Source: SB11 sp965249955
Lineage (GTDB): Bacteria; Bacteroidota; Bacteroidia; UBA8524
Direction: 5' to 3'
DNA: 64,000 bases
Assembly (NCBI GenBank): GCA_965249955.1
Contig: OZ252261.1
Span: 1,488,001-1,552,000, forward strand
In this document: positions 43,134 through 51,587 of the stretch, piece by piece
How positions within the stretch are numbered: the stretch's first letter is position 1
Layout: every line of letters starts with the position of its first letter
Notes under the pieces: generated by a model
Databases searched by the model: none
The model's input: only the letters and a program-made list of their open reading frames with translations
What the model was told of the DNA's origin: nothing
Position numbers and translations under genes: made by a program

Positions 43134-44150
43134 TTATCTCAGAAACTTTCTTATCCCTTCCTCTAACTCAACCCCTTCATTATAATCAATAATATTAACT
43201 GTGTTTTTATGTTGATCAATTAACTCTTTAACCTCTTCATCAAGGGAACCGTTCACAATAGCTAATAACTTTTTTTCTCTTTTGATAGCATCATCTATAA
43301 AAAAAGTCATCGCTTCCTTTTTTATAGGTTCTAGATCATAAAATAGTCTAAGAACAAAGTCCTTCCCCTTAAAATTAAATAATCGTCCTGGTTCAATCAA
43401 GTTCTCTCCCTCAATTGATATTAATTGTATTTTCTTCTCTGAAAAAAACTCAAAAACTTTCTTCCGAATCTTTAAAATTTTAACAGCTTCAGTCAATTTT
43501 AGTTTGTTCCTAGATATATATATGCCTGTTAATGATATTGAAAGGTATATTATAAAAATACTAAAAAATAATATCACACAAAAAACCAAAAACCATCCAA
43601 CAAATAATTCAATTGGAAAGAATAACAAGTATGAAATTATAAATATAAATGACAATGAATACAATTCATCAACTAATGAATTATTAAAAATATTACTATC
43701 AGTTGGTTCATTTAGAAACACCTCCAATGCATCAATATTATCTCCTGCCTGAACTTCGTTCGTTTCAAAATTTATTTTAAGTATACTCCCGTAATTTAAC
43801 CCCACCAAAAAACCTTTTAATAGCCCCTGTTGTGAGTTTACGCTAATGCCTGAGTTTATTATTTTTTTCCTAATTGAATTAATTGGCAATTGCAATAGCG
43901 CAACTATAAAATTAAATAAAATGAAATTCACTGCATAAAAAATTAATAAGGCTAATAACACCCTTCCATTAATAAGCAAATCAAACCATTCAGAAAAGTC
44001 CCCCACATCCTGAAAATCGTATCTACCAAAAAAATAAATAAATATTTTACTGCTAATAATTAGTGAAAGTAACCCCTTAAACAGCTTAATACCAAGCAAC
44101 GTAACCTTACGAGGTTCTTCAAGAAAGAGTTTCAATATTTCGCTTTCCAT
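43134..44150 (-). CDS. AT-rich membrane protein with cytoplasmic C-terminal domain, unknown
   Basis: About 338 residues. Four hydrophobic segments lie in the first 230 residues (near 15-40, 65-95, 165-190, 190-220 from the chosen start). The last 115 residues form a soluble alpha/beta-looking domain: FKGKDFVLRLFYDLEPIKKE, AIKREKKLLAIVNGSLDEEV, NIIDYNEGVELEEGIRKFL. The order strand-helix-strand with a closing acidic helix is vaguely like the C-terminal part of Mrr-type restriction-endonuclease folds, but no catalytic motif is visible. The start at 44150 (MESEILKLFLEEPRK) is preferred over one 15 codons upstream. Codons are far more AT-rich than those of cysS beside it. Confidence 0.65.
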   Translation of the reverse strand: MESEILKLFLEEPRKVTLLGIKLFKGLLSLIISSKIFIYFFGRYDFQDVGDFSEWFDLLINGRVLLALLIFYAVNFILFNFIVALLQLPINSIRKKIINSGISVNSQQGLLKGFLVGLNYGSILKINFETNEVQAGDNIDALEVFLNEPTDSNIFNNSLVDELYSLSFIFIISYLLFFPIELFVGWFLVFCVILFFSIFIIYLSISLTGIYISRNKLKLTEAVKILKIRKKVFEFFSEKKIQLISIEGENLIEPGRLFNFKGKDFVLRLFYDLEPIKKEAMTFFIDDAIKREKKLLAIVNGSLDEEVKELIDQHKNTVNIIDYNEGVELEEGIRKFLR

Positions 44151-44218
44151 AAAACATACAACTTTGATTGCAAGATAATTTCCTCCACCCTCCAAAACAA
44201 CAAATCAGCTAAAACTGC

Positions 44219-44226
44219 TACTTTTG
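44219..44226 (+). promoter_or_regulatory. Predicted -7 element of cysS
   Basis: TACTTTTG matches TAnnTTTG and ends only 6 bases before the cysS ATG, so the mRNA would be nearly leaderless. Confidence 0.5.
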
Positions 44227-44232
44227 CACTAT

Positions 44233-45708
44233 ATGCAAGGCGAACTAAAAATATACAATACCTATACCCGTAGTTTAGAAGTTTTTAAACCCATAAAAGC
44301 TCCTTTTGTAGGCTTGTATGTGTGTGGACCTACGGTATATGGTGCGCCGCATTTGGGTCATGCTCGCGGGCCAATAACCTTTGATATAGTACACCGCTAT
44401 TTGCTGCACTTGGGCTACCGTGTACGCTATGTACGTAACATTACTGATGTAGGCCACCTAGTAGGCGATGCCGACGAAGGCGAAGATAAAATTGCCAAAA
44501 AAGCACGCTTGGAACAGTTAGAGCCTATGGAAATAGCGCAACTGTATACCAACAGCTACCACAACGAAATTGGCAAACTAAACGTATTGCCGCCCAGTAT
44601 AGAGCCACTTGCATCAGGTCATATACCTGAGCAAATAGAGATGGTGCAAAAAATACTTGCCGAAGGCTTGGCTTACGAGTCAAACGGGTCGGTGTATTTT
44701 GATGTAAACAAATACGCCCAAAACCACGACTATGGCAAGCTAAGCGGACGTATCCTTGACGACCTTATAGCAGGTGCAGGTAACGAAGTGCGTCAACTGG
44801 AAGGTCAGGACGAAAAACGCAACCCTGCTGATTTCGCCCTTTGGAAAAAAGCAGCTCCCGAACATATTATGCGCTGGAACTCGCCTTGGGGTGAGGGTTT
44901 CCCTGGCTGGCACCTTGAGTGCTCGGTAATGAGTACTAAATATTTAGGACAAGAGTTTGATATACACGGCGGCGGTATGGATTTGCTTTTCCCGCACCAC
45001 GAGAGTGAAATAGCACAAAGTACCACTTGCAACCACGTTCACCCTGCTCGTGTTTGGATGCACCATAACATGATTACCGTTAACGGGCAAAAAATGGCAA
45101 AATCGCTAAACAATGGCATTAACCTTAGCGATTTGTTTACGGGCGAAAATCATTTGTTAGAAAAGGCTTATAGCCCAATGACGATGAAGTTTTTTGTGCA
45201 GCAAGCGCACTACCGCGGTACTATTGATTTTAGTAACGAAGCCCTGCAAGCTGCCGAAAAAGGCTTGACGCGACTGTTTAATGCGTATAAACTGGTCGAC
45301 GGGCTTAAAACCTCAGCCACGTCAACATCAAACATTCAAAAATTGATTGATGCTTGCTACGCTGATATGAACGAGGATTTTAACACCCCCAAGGTAATTG
45401 CAACCTTGTTTGAAGGTGCACGCATAGCCAACAGCGTAAACGACGGTAAAGAAACCCTTACTGCCGAAGATAAAACCTTGCTGAAAACCCTTTTTGATAC
45501 TTTTTTAATTGAAATATTAGGACTGCAAGAAGAAGAAAAAGGCAACGAGGCTTTGGTAGAAAATTTGATGCAACTTATTATCACCCTGCGCAAAGATGCC
45601 CGTGATAAAAAAGATTTTGCAACATCAGACATTATTCGCGACCGATTGAAAGAAGCAGGTGTGCAACTAAAAGACGGCAAAGAAGGCACTACTTTTAGTG
45701 TTGAGTAA
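44233..45708 (+). CDS. cysS: Cysteinyl-tRNA synthetase
   Basis: Charges tRNA-Cys with cysteine. The 491-residue class I synthetase has the zinc ligand C31 in LYVCGPTVYG, the HIGH-equivalent HLGH (residues 40-43), a second zinc region (GWHLECS and FPHHESEIAQS) and KMSKS-equivalent KMAKS. The C-terminal anticodon-binding helical part follows, ending GVQLKDGKEGTTFSVE. I chose the ATG at 44233; a TTG three codons earlier lies in the promoter. Confidence 0.97.
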   Translation: MQGELKIYNTYTRSLEVFKPIKAPFVGLYVCGPTVYGAPHLGHARGPITFDIVHRYLLHLGYRVRYVRNITDVGHLVGDADEGEDKIAKKARLEQLEPMEIAQLYTNSYHNEIGKLNVLPPSIEPLASGHIPEQIEMVQKILAEGLAYESNGSVYFDVNKYAQNHDYGKLSGRILDDLIAGAGNEVRQLEGQDEKRNPADFALWKKAAPEHIMRWNSPWGEGFPGWHLECSVMSTKYLGQEFDIHGGGMDLLFPHHESEIAQSTTCNHVHPARVWMHHNMITVNGQKMAKSLNNGINLSDLFTGENHLLEKAYSPMTMKFFVQQAHYRGTIDFSNEALQAAEKGLTRLFNAYKLVDGLKTSATSTSNIQKLIDACYADMNEDFNTPKVIATLFEGARIANSVNDGKETLTAEDKTLLKTLFDTFLIEILGLQEEEKGNEALVENLMQLIITLRKDARDKKDFATSDIIRDRLKEAGVQLKDGKEGTTFSVE

Positions 45709-45727
45709 CCTCACTTTGTTTAGTACG

Positions 45728-45770
45728 TTACTACATTTGACAAATCTTAAAGATTTGTCAAATGTAGTAA
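45728..45770. terminator. Long perfect hairpin, TTTGNCAAA family, member 3
   Basis: Perfect 20-base arms around the loop TAA; the inner part is ATTTGACAAATCT. It begins 20 bases after the cysS stop. From there to the next gene (45771-45948) I see only a -7 element at 45937. Confidence 0.8.
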
Positions 45771-45936
45771 ACGGATCTTTACATATTCTATTATCCAAAT
45801 TTCTCACGTAGTGCAATTTCCACCTCGTTGAGCGGGCTGTGGGAGGTTTTCCCACTCTGCAAGGAGGCAAGGGCAAAACTTTCTCACCTCATTCAAATTC
45901 AAAAAATTTAGGTTAGCATACAAAGACTGCAAAGCC

Positions 45937-45944
45937 TATTTTTG
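45937..45944 (+). promoter_or_regulatory. Predicted -7 element of the geranylgeranyl-reductase-like gene
   Basis: TATTTTTG matches TAnnTTTG. It ends four bases before the ATC codon that is the best candidate start, as in other near-leaderless genes in this window. Confidence 0.45.
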
Positions 45945-45948
45945 CGCC

Positions 45949-47202
45949 ATCAGCACGTACGATTATACCACCGATGTTTTTATAGCAGGTGCAGGCCCCG
46001 CAGGTGCTACCACCTCGCTTTTTCTAGCCAAAGAAGGCATAGAACATATTATTATTGATAAAGCCACCTTTCCGCGTGATAAAATATGCGGCGATGCGCT
46101 TAGTGGCAAAGTGGTTGAGGTTTTTAAAAAACTCGACCCTGCTTTGGTGGATGAAATTGCCGCCAACCCTAACGAGTATACGCCCAGTTGGGGTGTAAAA
46201 TTTATAGCGCCCAACTATAAGTACATCGATATCCCTTTTAAAAGCGATATAAGCAAAGAAAAACACGCCCCCGGGTTTATAGCCAAACGCCTAGATTTTG
46301 ACAACTTTTTGGTGAGCAAATTAAACCCGCAATACGCTACATTTTGGCAAAATACCGAGTTAAAAGAGGTTTTGCCTGTTGATGGCGGCCATGTGCTACA
46401 CCTTAAAAAAGACGGGAAAGAAATTACCGTTTTTGCAAAATTGGTAATTGGTGCCGAAGGCGATAGAAGCATAATAGGCAAAAAATTGGGCGGTATAAAA
46501 ATGGAACCCGAGCACTATTGTGCAGGCATACGCGCCTACTACACAGGTGTTGAGGGTATGCACCCCCAAAACTATATAGAGCTTCATTTTTTAGACGAGT
46601 TGCTACCGGGTTATTTTTGGATTTTTCCTATGCCCAATGGCGGAGCAAATATTGGCGCAGGCATACTTAGCAAATCGGCCAGTAAAAAGAAGGTGAATTT
46701 GCGCGAGGGGATGCTAAAAATAATTGCTGAAAACCCACAAATTGCCCCCCGATTTGCCAATGCAAAACTAGAAGGTAAAATACAAGGCTGGGGATTACCG
46801 CTAGGCTCAAAAAAACGCCCACTTAGTGGTAATGGCTTTTTACTAACAGGCGATGCAGGCAGCCTTATAGACCCTTTTACAGGCGAAGGTATTGGTAACG
46901 CTATGATATGCGGACGTTTTGCCGCACAAACCATAAAAAAAGCACTCGAAACTAAAGATTTTAGTGCAAATACACTTGCCCAATACGACGAGGATGTATA
47001 CCGCTATTTGTGGAGCGAGCTAAAGCTAAGCCATACCATGCAAAAGCTATGTAAATACCCATGGTTGTTTAATATGGTGGTAAACAAAGCCGCTAAAAAC
47101 AAAACCCTGCAAGAAACCATATCGTGCATGTTTGAAGATTTGGATATGCGCGCCAAATTTCAGAACCCGCTATTCTATTTCAAAATACTGTTTGGAGGAT
47201 AA
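45949..47202 (+). CDS. Geranylgeranyl-reductase-family FAD-dependent oxidoreductase (non-canonical start)
   Basis: A flavoprotein of the geranylgeranyl-reductase/digeranylgeranylglycerophospholipid reductase family, which saturates isoprenoid chains. The FAD motif DVFIAGAGPAGATTS, the second motif FPRDKICGDALSGK and the third GDAGSLIDPFTGEGIGNAM are all in one frame. No in-frame ATG, GTG or TTG exists between an upstream TGA (45829) and a GTG at 46111, which would delete the FAD motif. The coding region therefore begins near 45949 (ATC) or 45955 (ACG), or the DNA has an error or lesion. The product from 45949 is about 417 residues, normal for the family. Confidence 0.8.
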   Translation: MSTYDYTTDVFIAGAGPAGATTSLFLAKEGIEHIIIDKATFPRDKICGDALSGKVVEVFKKLDPALVDEIAANPNEYTPSWGVKFIAPNYKYIDIPFKSDISKEKHAPGFIAKRLDFDNFLVSKLNPQYATFWQNTELKEVLPVDGGHVLHLKKDGKEITVFAKLVIGAEGDRSIIGKKLGGIKMEPEHYCAGIRAYYTGVEGMHPQNYIELHFLDELLPGYFWIFPMPNGGANIGAGILSKSASKKKVNLREGMLKIIAENPQIAPRFANAKLEGKIQGWGLPLGSKKRPLSGNGFLLTGDAGSLIDPFTGEGIGNAMICGRFAAQTIKKALETKDFSANTLAQYDEDVYRYLWSELKLSHTMQKLCKYPWLFNMVVNKAAKNKTLQETISCMFEDLDMRAKFQNPLFYFKILFGG

Positions 47203-47275
47203 AACACATAAAACAGTGTTTTTTTATAACAAATCAATAATATTGAAAGTCTGTATAAACCAAAACAAAACCACT

Positions 47276-48946
47276 GTGCTAAAACGTTTACTACCCATAT
47301 TTTTGCTTTTGCCTTGTTTTTCAACTGTTGTGGCGCAAAACAATACGCCTGATTACGGGCATCTTTCGGGCAATTTTCAAACCAGCAGCAACTTTTTTAT
47401 AAAAGACACTAAGCTGGGAGAGTTGCCTCCGCAATACAAACGCCAACTATCAAGCAACGAGAGCTTTTTGTTCTTAAATTATAAAGTACGCGGGTTCGAT
47501 TTCAATTTTCGCTACGATTTTTTCTCTAACTCTAACCTGCTAGCTCCCTTCTCGGCATACAGTAATCACGGTATTGGTTTTTGGAGCATCAGTAAAGACA
47601 TTGATAAGCTAAACATTACCGTAGGTAGTTTTTACGATCAAATAGGCTCGGGGCTTATTTTCCGTGCCTTTGAAGACCGATTAATAGGTATTGACTATGC
47701 CGTGCAAGGTGTGCGACTTAAATATAAGTTTTCTGAAACTTTTTCTGCAAAAGCATTTGTAGGCAATCAAAAAGGGTTTTACAACCCCACTACTTTTGAA
47801 GACACCCGCTTTCAGTTTTCAAAACAAGCATTATCGGGCATCAACTTTGAGAAATACCTTAAAATAAACGATAAGATAAACATTAATGTAGGCACAGGTG
47901 CAGTAAACCGCACATTAGATGATGCTACTATAAATCAGCTAGTAACCGGCATAAACAACGATTCTCTACAAAATCGTTTCATACCTAAATACAATACTTA
48001 TGCTTTTACGGGTTATACTTCTATAAGCTTGTTTCAAGCATTAAACTTGAATTTTGAATATGCACACAAAACCAACGAGGCGTTGCGCAACCCATTATCA
48101 AACAAAATATTTGGCAGTGCCGGCAACGTATATTCGGCCAACGCATCTTTTGCTACCAAAGGTTTTGGTTTAAATGTTCAAGGTCGTAAAATTGAGAGTT
48201 TTCAATTCCGCAGTTCGCCATACAATTTGTTACTAAACGGTATAATCACTTACCTACCCGCGCTAACCCGCCAAAATACTTACCGTTTATTGGCGCGTTA
48301 CAACCCTTTTGCACAAGAAGTAGGCGAAGAAGGCATACAGGCCGATTTTGTTTGGACACCCAACAAACACCTTTCGTTTACAGGAAATTACTCTTATGTA
48401 CAAAGCGATGCCGTAGTACCGGGTAAAACCACTAAACTGTTTACTGAGTATTATATTGATGGTGTATACAAGGTGAATAAAGATTTTAAAGTAGCACTAG
48501 GTTTTCAAAGTGTTTACTACAACCAACAGATATACGAGCTAAATACACAAGCACCTAACGTAACTACCTATACTCCGTTTGGTGAGTTTAACTACAAAAT
48601 AAGCCGCAAACGCTCGTTGCGTTTAGAGTGGCAATACCTAAACACTAAGCAAGACCAAGGTAGCTTTGCCAACGTTATTTTAGAGTACAATGTGGCTCCT
48701 AAATTATCGTTTGCTATTGGCGATATGGTAAATACTGCACCTGTGCGTACTCCCGGAACTCCACAAGAATTAATTTCGAACGAAAAAATACACTACTACA
48801 CAGTATTTGGCTCGTATACAGAAGGTACAACCCGTTTTACTGCCGAATATAAAAAACAAGTGGCAGGGGTAAACTGTACAGGTGGTATATGTCGTGTCGA
48901 ACCTGCCTTTAACGGTGTGCGTGTAGCTGTTACAACAACGTTCTAA
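47276..48946 (+). CDS. DUF6029-type outer membrane beta-barrel protein
   Basis: An exported protein of about 556 residues, from the GTG at 47276 (product MLKRLLPIFLLLPCFSTVVAQ, a good signal peptide). The rest alternates short amphipathic strands (YKVRGFDFNFRYDFF, SFYDQIGSGLIFRAFED, FTGNYSYVQSD), as in an outer membrane barrel, and ends in a strand with terminal Phe (GVRVAVTTTF), the usual barrel C-terminus. It matches the DUF6029 type seen in Bacteroidota ahead of an Omp28-type gene. A longer reading frame starting at 47132 overlaps the previous gene and is not likely. Confidence 0.8.
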   Translation: MLKRLLPIFLLLPCFSTVVAQNNTPDYGHLSGNFQTSSNFFIKDTKLGELPPQYKRQLSSNESFLFLNYKVRGFDFNFRYDFFSNSNLLAPFSAYSNHGIGFWSISKDIDKLNITVGSFYDQIGSGLIFRAFEDRLIGIDYAVQGVRLKYKFSETFSAKAFVGNQKGFYNPTTFEDTRFQFSKQALSGINFEKYLKINDKININVGTGAVNRTLDDATINQLVTGINNDSLQNRFIPKYNTYAFTGYTSISLFQALNLNFEYAHKTNEALRNPLSNKIFGSAGNVYSANASFATKGFGLNVQGRKIESFQFRSSPYNLLLNGIITYLPALTRQNTYRLLARYNPFAQEVGEEGIQADFVWTPNKHLSFTGNYSYVQSDAVVPGKTTKLFTEYYIDGVYKVNKDFKVALGFQSVYYNQQIYELNTQAPNVTTYTPFGEFNYKISRKRSLRLEWQYLNTKQDQGSFANVILEYNVAPKLSFAIGDMVNTAPVRTPGTPQELISNEKIHYYTVFGSYTEGTTRFTAEYKKQVAGVNCTGGICRVEPAFNGVRVAVTTTF

Positions 48947-48974
48947 TTTTATTCGTCTATATAAATCATAAATT

Positions 48975-49838
48975 ATGCGCTCTACAAAATATATAGCCCT
49001 GTTAGGTTTAGTATTGTTTTTTGCAGCCTGCAAAGAAGACAACCCCGGGGTAATACTTGAAAAACCGTTAGTAAATTTTAGCGACACTACTTATACTGCT
49101 ACACCTGAAACACCACAAACCAAAAGTGTTCTTTTAGAGGATTTTACGGGCGTACGCTGCGCCAACTGCCCCAAAGGACATCATGCAATAGAGAAAATAA
49201 GAACTAAGTTTCCGGGTAAAGTATCTGCACTGAGTATACACGGACAAGACTTTTTCCAGTTCACCACCCCTTATGCAGGTTTTGAAGACTTTAGAGGCCC
49301 CTACGGCGAGCAGATATTTCAAATTATAGGTAAACCGGGAGGGCTGCCTTTTGGTGCGGTTGATAGAGTATACAAATCATCAACGGCAGACAACTGGGAA
49401 ACATTGGTTTCTAACAGGTTTTCAGCCCCCAGCAAAGTAAACCTATACATTGAAAAACAATTTGATGATGCCAGTCGCACTCTTACTGTAAAAGTAAAAG
49501 CAGCATTTACCGATAGTTTGGGTACGCCTCCTTTTTTTAGCGTTGCTATAACTGAAAGTGGTATTATAAGCTTGCAAAAAGACGAAGACATTGCTAACGA
49601 CCCTGTGAAACAAGGTTTGGATACTAACTATGTGCACAACCATTTATTACGCCTAATGCCTGCTTTTAAACAAAACTTATTGCCGCAAAGCATTACTTTA
49701 CCCGAGGCAGGACGTGTGGTAGAAAAAACATTTTCGTTAGTGCTAAATAAAGACTGGAATGCTGAAAAATGCGATATTGTGTTTTATGTGCACCGCGATA
49801 TAGAAATACTTAATGTAGTAGAAGCTAAGTTGAAATAA
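48975..49838 (+). CDS. Omp28-related outer membrane lipoprotein with thioredoxin-like CxxC
   Basis: A 287-residue lipoprotein: the signal ends FFAAC (Cys19). The next domain is thioredoxin-like with a CxxC motif, FTGVRCANCPKGHHAIEKI, as in the Omp28 family first described from Porphyromonas. The second half is a beta-rich domain with a closing FSLVLNKDWN region. The CxxC suggests thiol exchange or binding at the cell surface. It follows the DUF6029 gene by 28 bp and ends at a strong terminator, so the two form an operon. Confidence 0.88.
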   Translation: MRSTKYIALLGLVLFFAACKEDNPGVILEKPLVNFSDTTYTATPETPQTKSVLLEDFTGVRCANCPKGHHAIEKIRTKFPGKVSALSIHGQDFFQFTTPYAGFEDFRGPYGEQIFQIIGKPGGLPFGAVDRVYKSSTADNWETLVSNRFSAPSKVNLYIEKQFDDASRTLTVKVKAAFTDSLGTPPFFSVAITESGIISLQKDEDIANDPVKQGLDTNYVHNHLLRLMPAFKQNLLPQSITLPEAGRVVEKTFSLVLNKDWNAEKCDIVFYVHRDIEILNVVEAKLK

Positions 49839-49864
49839 GCCAATAAAGGCTAAAATATTTTAGG

Positions 49865-49895
49865 CGGCAAGTACAAAATGTACTTGCCGTTTTTT
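49865..49895 (+). terminator. Rho-independent terminator
   Basis: Perfect 11-base arms (CGGCAAGTACA and complement) with loop AAA, followed by six T. It stands 26 bases after the Omp28-type gene. Confidence 0.93.
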
Positions 49896-49977
49896 GTTGC
49901 CTTTGGTGTAAAAGTTAAAATAATTTTACTGCCGCGATTTACGTTTACAATAGCAAACATATAAACACTGAGAACAC

Positions 49978-49985
49978 TAACTTTG
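49978..49985 (+). promoter_or_regulatory. Predicted -7 element
   Basis: TAACTTTG matches TAnnTTTG and lies 9 bases before the ATG at 49995 of the coiled-coil gene. Confidence 0.45.
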
Positions 49986-49994
49986 TGTGCTTTG

Positions 49995-50843
49995 ATGAAA
50001 CTTTTTTACCGTTACATATTACTTTTTTTTCTGCTTCTGGGCGGGTGGTCTGTTCGTGCGCAAACGCTTGTTGGTTTGTGCGATTCAATTTTTGAAGCAC
50101 TACGCTATGAGGAGTTTGACAGCCTAAAACAGTTTATACCCAGCTATAAACAGCTAAAAGTGATGTACGATAGTTTGGATATGGAACGCCAACCCCAGCA
50201 AATTTTAATTGCACAACAACGCGCCGAGTACTCGCTAAAACAATCGTTTAAAAGCTTTAAAAAACAAGCCAAGCAAATAAAAATGCCTTTGAAAAAAATG
50301 GAAAAGGGCGAAATGCGCCACTTAGTACAAACCTACGAGGGCAAAAAATACAGCAATGTGGAGGTAGATTGCCAATATAAAAACCGAGGGGCTACGCTCT
50401 TTTATACGGTGATAGAGCTAAACAATGCTTGGTATTTGGGTGAAGACATACGAATGATGGAACGTGAGGTTGAGGTAACGCCCGACTACGACAAAATAGA
50501 TAAGGCGTTGGAACGCCGCCAAGAAAAACGCGAACAAGAGCGCATTAAAGCCAAAGAACAAGCCAAACGCGATAGCGCAAAAGCTATTCAAGAGCGAATA
50601 CTAGCTTCTGAAAAGGCTGCCCGCGACAGTTTGAAACAAGAAAGGCTAAAAGATAAAGAACGCCTAAAGGCCGAGCGCGATAGCGCGAAGGCCGCCAAAA
50701 AACAACTTATACTTGACCGTAAAAAGGCTCGCGAAGAGGAGAAAAAGAGAAAAGCTGAGGAAAGAAATAAGAAAAATCAAGCTGCTCCACCGCCATCCCC
50801 CCCTGATAAAAAACAAACTAAAGATAGTTTGAAACAAGAGTAA
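49995..50843 (+). CDS. Exported protein with long charged helix
   Basis: A 282-residue exported protein (signal peptide to WSVRAQ). A small domain of about 140 residues (residues 25-165) comes first, with FDSLKQFIPSYKQLKVMYD and TLFYTVIELNNAWYLGED. The C-terminal 115 residues are a nearly pure charged helix of Lys, Glu, Arg, Asp and Ala (for example QERLKDKERLKAERDSAKAA), with Pro-rich PPPSPPD near the end. Such single alpha-helices or coiled coils act as spacers. The family is not recognised. Confidence 0.75.
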   Translation: MKLFYRYILLFFLLLGGWSVRAQTLVGLCDSIFEALRYEEFDSLKQFIPSYKQLKVMYDSLDMERQPQQILIAQQRAEYSLKQSFKSFKKQAKQIKMPLKKMEKGEMRHLVQTYEGKKYSNVEVDCQYKNRGATLFYTVIELNNAWYLGEDIRMMEREVEVTPDYDKIDKALERRQEKREQERIKAKEQAKRDSAKAIQERILASEKAARDSLKQERLKDKERLKAERDSAKAAKKQLILDRKKAREEEKKRKAEERNKKNQAAPPPSPPDKKQTKDSLKQE

Positions 50844-50917
50844 TCCGGTTTGGGTAGTCATACAGAATTTAGTTTGGCATCTTGTTAACCAATACATGTG
50901 TGTTGCAGATTGAGACT

Positions 50918-50940
50918 CCGAAACATATTTCGGGATGACA
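50918..50940. repeat. Short hairpin element CCGAAA-N4-TTTCGG
   Basis: CCGAAA-CATA-TTTCGG followed by GATGACA. It resembles one arm of the intergenic element at 9168-9250 and lies between the convergent coiled-coil and ABC ATPase genes. Confidence 0.5.
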
Positions 50941-50957
50941 GACAACCGTTACAAAGA

Positions 50958-51581
50958 CTATTTAGTGGTTGGCACAACCTCAATCACCTCTTGGCAAAAG
51001 TCATACTCGTGGGCTTGGTTGCTGGCCACCAATACCAGTCGGTTTTTGGTATACTGTTCAATTAAATCTCTGTACCAAGCAATGCCCTGTGCATCAAAAT
51101 TGGTACACGGTTCGTCCAGCATCAAAACGGGGGTGCTGCTAAACACGGCAAGGGCTATTTTCACCCTTTGCTTCATGCCTGATGAAAAGAATTTGAGTTG
51201 CTTATCCAACGAGTGCCCCAAACCTGTAACGTCGCTTATTTGGCTTTTATCGCTTAAAAAAGCCAGTTGCTTCATTTTAAAATGAAAATCGATGGTTTCG
51301 CGTAGCGTAAATTCCTCAATAAGTTCTAAAAAGGGAGATGCAAGGCTAAGGTGCTGGTATTTTCTTTCCTCGTCAACAGGCTTGCCCTCTTGGGTAAATG
51401 CAATTTTACCTTTTGATAGCGACATATAGCCTGCTATACACTGCAACAGTGTTGATTTGCCCGAGCCGTTGGCACCTAATATGGCGTAGGCATTCCCGTC
51501 AGAAAATGTGTGGTTAAAATCCCTGAAAATCCAGTTACGGTTAAATCGTTTTCCGCAGTTTTCAAGTTGAATTTGAAACAA
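50958..51581 (-). CDS. ABC transporter ATP-binding protein
   Basis: A 207-residue ATPase subunit. Walker A is GANGSGKST (36-44), the signature SSGMKQR replaces the usual LSGGQ, and Walker B is VLMLDEP, followed by a shortened helical domain. The size and signature recall the CcmA-like ATPases. No permease lies adjacent in the window, so its partner is unknown. It is only seven bases downstream of lpxA, on the same strand, at the end of the lipid A block. Confidence 0.92.
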   Translation of the reverse strand: MFQIQLENCGKRFNRNWIFRDFNHTFSDGNAYAILGANGSGKSTLLQCIAGYMSLSKGKIAFTQEGKPVDEERKYQHLSLASPFLELIEEFTLRETIDFHFKMKQLAFLSDKSQISDVTGLGHSLDKQLKFFSSGMKQRVKIALAVFSSTPVLMLDEPCTNFDAQGIAWYRDLIEQYTKNRLVLVASNQAHEYDFCQEVIEVVPTTK

Positions 51582-51587
51582 GGTGTT

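Noticed and set aside
47132..47275. An N-terminal extension of the DUF6029 protein
   Set aside because: It overlaps the previous gene and has no signal; the GTG at 47276 begins a good signal peptide.
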